Assembly: GCA_002391465.1 (NCBI GenBank)
Contig: DGFC01000163.1
Coordinates: 1-5,351 of the forward strand
Source of the DNA: Firmicutes bacterium UBA3910
Lineage (GTDB): Bacteria; Bacillota; Limnochordia; Darwinibacteriales; Darwinibacteriaceae
Reading direction: 5' to 3'
Length of the DNA stretch: 5,351 nucleotides
The notes under the pieces are model-generated. The model had not been told where the DNA came from, made no database searches, and saw only the letters and a program-made list of their open reading frames with translations. Both the position numbers and the translations under genes were made by a program. The number at the start of each line of letters is the position of its first letter. The stretch's first letter is position 1. Of this stretch, positions 1 to 5,351 are shown one piece after another.

Positions 1-1
1 G

Positions 2-946
2 GTTTGTACACCGCCCTACACCCATGCGGAGATTTCCATCAACTTCTTAAATGCGGGCAAGCACGTGATCTGCGAAAAGCCCATGGCTGCTTCCCTAGAA
101 GAATGCGATGCCATGAACGAGGCGGCAGAAAAGAGCGGTAAGATCTTATCAATTATTTCCCAAAACCGCTTTTCTAACCCAATGATGAAACTGAAGCAGG
201 TTTTGGAAACCGGGATTATTGGCAAGATAGCCCACGCCCAGGTTGACTCCTTCTGGTGGCGCGGGTACAGCTACTACGACCTGTGGTGGCGCGGTACCTG
301 GGAGAAGGAAGGGGGCGGCCCAACCTTAAACCATGCGGTTCACCATATCGACATTTTCCGCTGGATGAACGGTATGCCCAGTGAAATTACCGCTGTGATG
401 ACCAACGTTATGCATAATAACGCAGAGGTAGAGGATCTCTCCATTGCTATCGGCCGCTACCCTGACGGGGGCCTGGCCCAGATTACAAGCTCCGTGGTGC
501 ACCACGGCGAAGAGCAGCAGCTCATCTTCCAAGGGGAGAGGGCCAGGGTATCGGTACCCTGGAAGGTGTATGCTTCTACCGCTAAGGAAAATGGTTTCCC
601 GGAGAGAAACGAAGAGCTGGAAAAGGAGATTCAGAAACTCTATGGCAGCCTAAGCGATCTGGAGCACCAATTCCACACAGGGCAGATTAACGATATGCTC
701 TTGGCCGTGGAAGGGAAAAAGGATGTGCTGATTGACGGCAAACAGGGGCGGGAAACCCTGGAGCTGATAACGGCCATTTTCCAATCGGCCAGCACCGGAC
801 AGACGGTAAAACTGCCCTTGGGTAAAGACAGCCCCTTCTACACCCGGGAAGGCGTTTTGAAGAATGCGCTCCATTTCTACGAGAAGAAGGGATTTGTGGA
901 GAACTTCTCCGATGACAAGATTACAACAGGCGGCAAGTACGAATAG
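2..946 (+). CDS. Gfo/Idh/MocA-family NAD(P)-dependent oxidoreductase, 5'-truncated by the window edge
   Basis: The last 314 codons of a sugar dehydrogenase; the open frame runs from base 2 and ends at TAG 944-946. The window begins near the end of the N-terminal Rossmann fold, at the family's typical CTPPYTHAE stretch (visible residues 2-10). EKPM follows at 25-28; its Lys is the usual catalytic or cofactor-contacting residue. The C-terminal alpha/beta domain has GGG at 104-106 followed by H114 and D117, the usual GGGxxxxxxxHxxD substrate-site motif. A tryptophan-rich segment carries WWRG twice (85-88 and 95-98). By alignment with the third oxidoreductase in this window, about 68 N-terminal residues are missing, so the full protein would be near 380 residues. 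The protein is predicted to be cytoplasmic. Family membership is clear from the motifs. The substrate cannot be read from the sequence, though a sugar or sugar acid is likely given the uronate genes downstream. The next gene starts 10 bases later, so the two are probably co-transcribed. Confidence 0.93.
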   Translation, partial: VCTPPYTHAEISINFLNAGKHVICEKPMAASLEECDAMNEAAEKSGKILSIISQNRFSNPMMKLKQVLETGIIGKIAHAQVDSFWWRGYSYYDLWWRGTWEKEGGGPTLNHAVHHIDIFRWMNGMPSEITAVMTNVMHNNAEVEDLSIAIGRYPDGGLAQITSSVVHHGEEQQLIFQGERARVSVPWKVYASTAKENGFPERNEELEKEIQKLYGSLSDLEHQFHTGQINDMLLAVEGKKDVLIDGKQGRETLELITAIFQSASTGQTVKLPLGKDSPFYTREGVLKNALHFYEKKGFVENFSDDKITTGGKYE

Positions 947-949
947 GGG
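945..949 (+). promoter_or_regulatory. Ribosome binding site of the second oxidoreductase
   Basis: AGGGG overlaps the TAG stop of the preceding gene and lies 7 bases before ATG 957, which supports that start. The in-frame GTG at 951 is too close to the site. A later in-frame ATG at 978 has its own AGAGG at 966-970 with similar spacing, so initiation seven codons later is possible. The overlap of stop codon and binding site suggests translational coupling. Confidence 0.6.
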
Positions 950-956
950 TGTGGAA

Positions 957-2036
957 ATGACTAACAGAGGCGATGGGATGAACTACGCGCCGAAAGGCGA
1001 GAAACGGATAGTTGTGGAGCCGGGCGAGTTTGCCATTGCGGCTATAGGACTTGACCACGGCCATATCTACGGCCAGTGCAACGGCCTGATTGAAGCCGGT
1101 GCCGAACTGAAGGCTGTTTATGATCCCGATCCGAAAAAAGTGGAAGCGTTTAAAAAGAACTTCCCTCAAGTGAAGGTTGCTTCTTCGGAAGAGGAAATTC
1201 TAGAGGACGAATCGATCAAGCTGGTGACCTCAGCCTGTATTCCCAAAGATCGGCCTGCTTTGGGCCTTAGGGTTCTTTCCAGCGGTAAACACTATTTCAG
1301 CGACAAACCGGGCTTTACCACCAAGGAGCAGCTGGCTCAAGCCAGGGCAAAAGTGGCAGAGACCGGACTAAAGTGGGGCATCTACTACGGCGAAAGGCTC
1401 CATGTGGAAAGTGCCGTTTACGCCGGCCAGCTCATTGAAGCGGGGGAGATCGGTCGGGTGATCCAGGTAATTGGCCTTGGGCCCCACCGCATTAACGCTC
1501 CCCACAGGCCAGACTGGTTCTTCGACCCAGAGTGTTTCGGTGGGATCCTGTGTGATATCGGCAGCCACCAGATTGAGCAGTTCCTCCACTACTCCGGGGC
1601 AAAGGATGCCAAGGTACTGCACAGCAAGGTTGCCAACTACCATTTCAAACAATATCCGGGCTTTCAGGACTTTGGTGACGCCACCTTGGTGGCCGATAAC
1701 GGCGCTACCTTCTATTTCAGGGTAGACTGGTTCACCCCTGATGGGCTGGGCACCTGGGGCGACGGCAGGGTCTTGATTCTAGGCACCGATGGCTACATTG
1801 AAGTGAGGAAATACATTGATATTGGCAGGGACCAGAGGGGAGACCAACTGTACCTGGTCAACAAGGACGGGGAAAAGCATCTGCAGCTCTCCGGCCAAGT
1901 GGGCTTTCCCTTCTTTGGCCAGTTCATCTTGGACTGCCTAAACGGCACCGAAAACGCCATGACCCAAGAGCATGCTTTCAAGGCAGCTGAGCTCTGCTTA
2001 GATGCCCAGGAAAAGGCAATCTGGATCGAGAAGTAA
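957..2036 (+). CDS. Divergent Gfo/Idh/MocA-family oxidoreductase
   Basis: Encodes 359 residues from ATG 957 to TAA 2034-2036. After a roughly 23-residue polar leader comes the first Rossmann strand and dinucleotide loop, FAIAAIGLDHGHIYG (25-39). Here the usual GxGxxG is altered and His-rich. Residues 51-56 (LKAVYD) form the second strand, ending in the acidic residue that normally contacts the cofactor ribose. The usual EKP is replaced by DKPG (116-119), which keeps the Lys. The C-terminal domain has GGILCDIGSHQIEQFLHY (195-212), the family's GG...DxGxHxxx site, with H204 as the likely catalytic His. Length is normal for the family. It is clearly a different subfamily from the oxidoreductases at the two window ends. 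It is expected to be a cytoplasmic NAD(P)-dependent sugar oxidoreductase with unknown substrate. It is followed by a terminator-like hairpin, so it may be the last gene of the upstream transcription unit. Family assignment is secure; function is inferred only. Confidence 0.92.
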   Translation: MTNRGDGMNYAPKGEKRIVVEPGEFAIAAIGLDHGHIYGQCNGLIEAGAELKAVYDPDPKKVEAFKKNFPQVKVASSEEEILEDESIKLVTSACIPKDRPALGLRVLSSGKHYFSDKPGFTTKEQLAQARAKVAETGLKWGIYYGERLHVESAVYAGQLIEAGEIGRVIQVIGLGPHRINAPHRPDWFFDPECFGGILCDIGSHQIEQFLHYSGAKDAKVLHSKVANYHFKQYPGFQDFGDATLVADNGATFYFRVDWFTPDGLGTWGDGRVLILGTDGYIEVRKYIDIGRDQRGDQLYLVNKDGEKHLQLSGQVGFPFFGQFILDCLNGTENAMTQEHAFKAAELCLDAQEKAIWIEK

Positions 2037-2041
2037 GTGTC

Positions 2042-2076
2042 AGCCCGCCCCGTTGCGTGAAGGAAAGGGGCGGGCT
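2042..2076 (+). terminator. Terminator-like GC-rich hairpin after the second oxidoreductase
   Basis: A perfect 10-bp inverted repeat: AGCCCGCCCC at 2042-2051 pairs with GGGGCGGGCT at 2067-2076, around a 15-base loop. It begins 5 bases after the stop codon, where an intrinsic terminator is expected. The following T run is short (TTT at 2076-2078, then CCC), so termination may be partial, letting some transcripts continue into uxaC. The stem is seen directly; its activity is inferred. Confidence 0.65.
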
Positions 2077-2098
2077 TTCCCGAATACTTAGATTAGGG

Positions 2099-2134
2099 AC
2101 ATCGCCTCTGGGGCGGTGTTTGCCTGTCTTTTTT
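2099..2134 (+). promoter_or_regulatory. Second hairpin and T6 run in the uxaC leader, possible attenuator
   Basis: ACATCGCC (2099-2106) can pair with GGCGGTGT (2112-2119): 8 bp with one G-U, around a 5-base loop. A T6 run lies at 2129-2134, directly before the AGGAGG of uxaC. Because 9 bases separate stem and T run, this is not a standard terminator. An alternative outer pairing, GACA 2098-2101 with TGTC 2125-2128, would sit directly against the T run. GGGGCGG at 2110-2116 repeats part of the 3' arm of the preceding hairpin (2067-2073), so the first 5' arm could pair with either copy. A role in attenuation or protection of the uxaC mRNA is a guess. No convincing -35/-10 promoter pair was found in 2037-2149. 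Confidence 0.35.
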
Positions 2135-2140
2135 AGGAGG
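2135..2140 (+). promoter_or_regulatory. Ribosome binding site of uxaC
   Basis: A perfect AGGAGG with 9 bases to ATG 2150. It fixes the start there, since the open frame continues upstream to 2057 through the terminator hairpin. The frame's Met at codon 5 (2162) is too distant from this site. Confidence 0.85.
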
Positions 2141-2149
2141 AAGAACAGC

Positions 2150-3556
2150 ATGACCGGATTTATGGGAGACAATTTCCTACTTACCAACAAAACGGCCGAA
2201 AGGCTGTACCATGACTACGCCAAAAAGATGCCTATCCTCGATTACCACTGCCATTTGGATCCGCGGGAAATTGCGGAGAATAAGAAATACAGGAATATTA
2301 CCGAACTGTGGCTGGCCGGGGATCATTACAAATGGCGGGCGATGCGGGCTAATGGCATCGAGGAAAAGTACATAACGGGCGATGCCAGCGACAAGGAGAA
2401 GTTCATGAAGTGGGCAGAAACACTGCCCAAGTGCATCGGCAATCCCCTCTTTCACTGGAGCCATTTGGAGTTGAAGCGCTACTTCGGTATAGACGATCTC
2501 TTGACTCCAGAAACGGCGGAGGAGATTTGGGAAAAATGCAATGAACTCCTGCAGGATGATGCCTTTACCGCTAGGGGGTTTATTGCACGTTCCAACGTAG
2601 TAGCCCTCTGCACAACCGATGATCCGGTCGATTCGCTGGAATACCATCGGGCTATTGCGGCAGATGACAGCTTTAAGACCAGAGTCTATCCCACCTTTAG
2701 GCCCGACTTGGCCTTGGCCATCGATAGTCCAGGCTTTCTGGATTGGCTCGCCCGACTGGAAGCAGTAAGTGGTGTGAAGGTGGAAAGCTACGCTGATTAC
2801 ACTGAAGCCTTAAGAAGCAGGATCGACTTTTTCCACAGCGTAGGCTGCCGCATTTCCGACCATGGCCTGGATCAAGTATTCTACCGGGAAGGGACACCGG
2901 AAGAGGCGGACCGTGTGTTGAGGAAGGCTCTCCGGGGTGAAGCTGTTAGCAAGGATGAAGGGGAGATGTTCAAAACCCAAGTGTTCCTCTTCTGCGGTAG
3001 GGAATACGCGGCGAGGGGTTGGGCTATGCAGCTGCATATGAACGCCATTCGGAACAACAGTGCTCGCATGTTCGCCCTTGTGGGGCCTAACACCGGCTTT
3101 GATGCCATGGGCGACCAGACCTACGGTGAGGCATTGGTCAAGCTGCTGTCCGATTTGGACGCAACCGATGAGCTGCCCAAGACCATTCTGTATTCCCTCA
3201 ATCCGATGGATAACGAGCTTTTAGCTACGATAGGCGGTTCTTTCAACGCAGCACCGGTACCGGGCAAGATTCAGCTTGGCTCCGGCTGGTGGTTTAACGA
3301 TCAAAAGGACGGTATGATCAAGCAGATGGTGACACTGGCCAACATGGGCTTGATCAGCCATTTCGTGGGTATGCTCACGGACAGCCGCAGCTTCTTGTCT
3401 TACACGCGGCATGAGTATTTCCGCCGCATCCTCTGCGATCTGTTCGGTACCTGGGTGGAAAAAGGCGAACTTCCCAACGACCTAGAGTTCTTGGGTGCTG
3501 TAATCGAAGATATTTGTTATAATAACGCAGAGCGTTACTTCAATTTGGCTTTGTGA
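2150..3556 (+). CDS. uxaC: Glucuronate (uronate) isomerase UxaC
   Basis: Encodes 468 residues, matching the family's usual length of about 470. It isomerises D-glucuronate to D-fructuronate, and usually D-galacturonate to D-tagaturonate, the first cytoplasmic step of hexuronate catabolism. It belongs to the amidohydrolase superfamily with a TIM-barrel fold. Visible family landmarks, in order, are FMGDNFLLTN (4-13), the metal-binding DYHCHLDP (31-38, with H33 and H35), FHWSHLELKRYFG (101-113), CTTDDPVD (154-161), FRPD (183-186), SDHGL (236-240), WAMQLHMNAIRNN (291-303), GKIQLGSGWWFND (372-384) and GMLTDSRSFLSYTRHEYFRR (407-426). The gene appears intact. The start at ATG 2150 follows from the AGGAGG site and from family-like N-terminal sequence. 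uxuA begins 32 bases after the TGA, so the two are almost certainly one operon, which points to glucuronate as the main substrate. Transcription may be modulated by the hairpins upstream. Confidence 0.97.
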   Translation: MTGFMGDNFLLTNKTAERLYHDYAKKMPILDYHCHLDPREIAENKKYRNITELWLAGDHYKWRAMRANGIEEKYITGDASDKEKFMKWAETLPKCIGNPLFHWSHLELKRYFGIDDLLTPETAEEIWEKCNELLQDDAFTARGFIARSNVVALCTTDDPVDSLEYHRAIAADDSFKTRVYPTFRPDLALAIDSPGFLDWLARLEAVSGVKVESYADYTEALRSRIDFFHSVGCRISDHGLDQVFYREGTPEEADRVLRKALRGEAVSKDEGEMFKTQVFLFCGREYAARGWAMQLHMNAIRNNSARMFALVGPNTGFDAMGDQTYGEALVKLLSDLDATDELPKTILYSLNPMDNELLATIGGSFNAAPVPGKIQLGSGWWFNDQKDGMIKQMVTLANMGLISHFVGMLTDSRSFLSYTRHEYFRRILCDLFGTWVEKGELPNDLEFLGAVIEDICYNNAERYFNLAL

Positions 3557-3588
3557 GAGTGAGTATTTTTAGGGGGTAGTGTTGGAAT

Positions 3589-4659
3589 ATGAAGATGGTT
3601 TTTCGTTGGTTTGGCAGTGACGATGACAGCGTAACGCTGGAGCAGATCAGGCAGATCCCGGGCATCACCGGCGTGGTTGGTGCACTCCACGATATGCCGG
3701 CAGGAGAGCTCTGGACCCAAGAGCGGATCAACGCCCTGCGGGACGAGGTCAACGCTGCTGGACTGGAACTGGAAGTAATCGAAAGTGTAAACGTGCATGA
3801 GGATATTAAGCTCGGCCTGCCCAGCAGGGATCAGTACATCGAGAATTACATTAAGACCATTGAGAATCTGGGCAAGGCAGGCGTGAAGGTGATCTGCTAT
3901 AACTTCATGCCCGTTTTCGACTGGCTCCGTTCCGATCTATGGATGAAGTTAAGCGACGGCTCGGTAGTTTTGGCTTATGACCAAAGTGTGATTGCCAACA
4001 CTGATCCCGTTTCCATTGTGGAGACCTATGCAGAAGATTCCAAGGGCTTTGGCCTGCCCGGCTGGGAGCCGGAGCGGCTAGCAGAGTTAAGAACCACCTT
4101 GGAGCTGTATAAAGACGTGGACCAGGAGAAACTGTTTGAAAACCTCAAGTATTTCCTGGAAGCGATTATACCCACCTGTGAAGAGTACGATGTGAAAATG
4201 GCCATCCACCCAGACGATCCGCCCTGGGAGATTTACGGCCTGCCTCGCATCGTCACCTCAAAGGAAAACCTGGAGAAGCTGGTTAACCTAGTTGACAGCC
4301 CTTACAACGGCCTCACCCTGTGCAGTGGGTCGCTGGGAGTTAACTCTAAGAACCAGATTCCAGAGCTAATCAGGCACTTCGGGAAAATGGGCAGAATCCA
4401 TTTCGGCCATGTGCGCAACGTGAAGATAGTTTCCGACGGAGTGTTCCACGAAACATCGCACCTGTCCAGTGATGGGTCCCTCGATGTGTTTGAAATAATG
4501 AAGGCCTACTACGATGTGGGCTTCACAGGTTACTTGCGTCCGGATCACGGCCGGATGATTTGGGGTGAAGAGGCACGTCCCGGTTATGGCCTGTACGATC
4601 GGGCTTTGGGCGTTGCTTATATGAACGGACTGTGGGAAGCGATCAACAAAATGGCCTAA
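3589..4659 (+). CDS. uxuA: Mannonate dehydratase UxuA
   Basis: Encodes 356 residues, the shorter form usual in Gram-positive bacteria; the E. coli enzyme is about 394. It dehydrates D-mannonate to 2-keto-3-deoxy-D-gluconate in the glucuronate branch of hexuronate breakdown. The fold is a xylose-isomerase-like TIM barrel that needs a divalent metal, typically Mn2+. Visible landmarks are FRWFG (5-9), YNFMPVFDW (104-112), HPDDPP (207-212), CSGSLG (245-250), HFGHVRN (271-277), FHETSH (286-291), RPDHGRMIW (317-325) and YDRALG (336-341). H207, C245, H271 and D319 are the probable metal ligands, judged from family knowledge. The gene looks intact. ATG 3589 is preceded by AGGGGG at 3571-3576, 12 bases away, slightly long; Met3 (ATG 3595) is a less likely start because homologues keep a few residues before FRW. 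It follows uxaC directly, and the next oxidoreductase starts 27 bases after its TAA. Confidence 0.97.
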   Translation: MKMVFRWFGSDDDSVTLEQIRQIPGITGVVGALHDMPAGELWTQERINALRDEVNAAGLELEVIESVNVHEDIKLGLPSRDQYIENYIKTIENLGKAGVKVICYNFMPVFDWLRSDLWMKLSDGSVVLAYDQSVIANTDPVSIVETYAEDSKGFGLPGWEPERLAELRTTLELYKDVDQEKLFENLKYFLEAIIPTCEEYDVKMAIHPDDPPWEIYGLPRIVTSKENLEKLVNLVDSPYNGLTLCSGSLGVNSKNQIPELIRHFGKMGRIHFGHVRNVKIVSDGVFHETSHLSSDGSLDVFEIMKAYYDVGFTGYLRPDHGRMIWGEEARPGYGLYDRALGVAYMNGLWEAINKMA

Positions 4660-4672
4660 CGAGAGGACCGGA

Positions 4673-4678
4673 AGGGGA
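4673..4678 (+). promoter_or_regulatory. Ribosome binding site supporting a TTG start
   Basis: AGGGGA lies 8 bases before TTG 4687. No ATG or GTG occurs in this frame between the uxuA stop and the first Rossmann strand, so this site together with TTG 4687 defines the start of the third oxidoreductase. Confidence 0.7.
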
Positions 4679-4686
4679 CGTTTTCT

Positions 4687-5351
4687 TTGCAGAAGTTAAG
4701 GGTCGCGGTAATCGGCTGTGGGAGTGTGTCTGTTGTGCATCTGCCGCCTATTGCGACTTCGCAGTGGGCGGAGCTGATTGCGGTCTGTGATGTTAATGAG
4801 GGAAGGGCTAGACGGGCAGGTGAAAAGTACCAGGTTCCCTGGTACACTGACTACAACGCAGTTTTTGCCCTGAAGCCCGATGTGGTTCATATCTGTACAT
4901 CCCATTACACCCATGCCGGAATCGCGATTGCAGCAGCCAAGCAGGGAATTCACGTGCTGACTGAAAAACCAATGGCGACCAATTTGGCCGACGCGGACCG
5001 CATGATTGCGGCTGCGGAGGAGAATGATGTTAAACTGGGAGTTGTATTCCAAAACCGCTACAACGCTGCTTCCAAGGCAATGCGGGAAGTGGTGGAACGG
5101 GGAGATTTGGGTAGACTCCTTGGGTGCCGGGCCTTTGTAACCTGGTTCCGGCCGCGGGAGTACTACACCAACAGCGACTGGAAGGGTACCTGGCGGGAGG
5201 AAGGTGGGGGCGTCTTAATGTCCCAAGCCATTCACACCATCGATTTGATGCAGTGGTTGATGGGTGAGGTTGATTACCTCCAGGGTTCCATCAGCAATCG
5301 GTTCCATGACTATATCGATGTGGAAGACACGGCGGAAGCTACCGTGTTTTT
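4687..5351 (+). CDS. Gfo/Idh/MocA-family NAD(P)-dependent oxidoreductase, 3'-truncated by the window edge
   Basis: The first 221 codons of a sugar dehydrogenase, open to the window end. It begins at TTG 4687, giving MQKLRVAVIGCGSVSVVHLP, in which VIGCGSVS (8-15) is the nucleotide-binding loop, a variant of GxGxxG. ELIAVCD (29-35) ends the second strand in an acidic residue that usually contacts the NAD ribose. ICTSHYTHA (69-77) and EKPM (93-96, catalytic-type K94) follow, then the substrate domain with GGG at 173-175, H183 and D186. The segment WFRPREYY...DWKGTWREEGGG aligns with the WWRG region of the first oxidoreductase in the window, so these two are homologues of the same broad subgroup, though far from identical. 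Full length is probably 350-390 residues. It is expected to be cytoplasmic, and its position 27 bases after uxuA suggests the same transcript. The substrate is unknown; a sugar or sugar acid linked to glucuronate use is inferred from context. Confidence 0.93.
   Translation, partial: MQKLRVAVIGCGSVSVVHLPPIATSQWAELIAVCDVNEGRARRAGEKYQVPWYTDYNAVFALKPDVVHICTSHYTHAGIAIAAAKQGIHVLTEKPMATNLADADRMIAAAEENDVKLGVVFQNRYNAASKAMREVVERGDLGRLLGCRAFVTWFRPREYYTNSDWKGTWREEGGGVLMSQAIHTIDLMQWLMGEVDYLQGSISNRFHDYIDVEDTAEATVF

Noticed and set aside
864..956. Upstream extension of the second oxidoreductase frame, overlapping the first gene
   Set aside because: The extension has an unstructured, Arg- and Thr-rich sequence, overlaps the coding end of the first gene, and a good ribosome binding site precedes ATG 957.
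2053..2094. Possible sigma-A promoter in the uxaC leader (TTGCGT, AATACT, TAGATT)
   Set aside because: The -35-like and -10-like elements are about 24 bases or more apart, and TTGCGT lies in the loop of the first hairpin; no acceptable pair was found.
2057..2149. Upstream extension of the uxaC frame
   Set aside because: It would run through the terminator-like hairpin and adds 31 residues not found in the family; AGGAGG before ATG 2150 fixes the start.
2177..2647. A 156-residue open frame on the - strand
   Set aside because: It lies entirely inside uxaC, resembles no family, and is antisense to conserved UxaC motifs; it is a shadow frame.
3557..3588. Possible terminator or promoter between uxaC and uxuA
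   Set aside because: Only 32 bases with a short T run and the ribosome binding site; no inverted repeat seen.
4696..5052. A 118-residue open frame on the - strand
   Set aside because: It is antisense to the Rossmann domain of the third oxidoreductase, whose + strand frame has clear family motifs.

Overview
The window holds five genes, all on the + strand and closely packed: the 3' end of a Gfo/Idh/MocA-family sugar oxidoreductase (2-946), a second and divergent Gfo/Idh/MocA oxidoreductase (957-2036), glucuronate isomerase uxaC (2150-3556), mannonate dehydratase uxuA (3589-4659), and the 5' part of a third Gfo/Idh/MocA oxidoreductase (4687 to the window end). There are no RNA genes, mobile elements, CRISPR arrays or large repeats, and no gene-free stretch longer than about 115 bases.

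The organism is most likely a Bacillota (Firmicutes) bacterium or a close relative. The evidence is strong AGGAGG or AGGGG-type Shine-Dalgarno sites before every visible start, a TTG start, a short-type UxuA of 356 residues, and a compact single-strand sugar-catabolism layout. Base composition looks balanced, near half G+C. The genus cannot be named from the sequence alone.

UxaC converts D-glucuronate to D-fructuronate (and D-galacturonate to D-tagaturonate), and UxuA dehydrates D-mannonate to 2-keto-3-deoxygluconate. The step between them, NADH-dependent reduction of fructuronate to mannonate (normally UxuB), has no recognisable classical gene here. Instead the pair is flanked by three different NAD(P)-dependent Gfo/Idh/MocA dehydrogenases. 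They may process uronate-containing glycosides or other oxidised sugars upstream of the pathway, or one may supply the missing reductase. The sequence does not decide between these.

The only sizeable intergenic gap, 2037-2149, holds a strong GC-rich inverted repeat like an intrinsic terminator, then a second hairpin, a T6 run and the uxaC ribosome binding site. It probably separates the two upstream dehydrogenase genes from uxaC-uxuA-dehydrogenase, or attenuates expression between them. The other junctions (10, 32 and 27 bases) are typical of co-transcribed genes.
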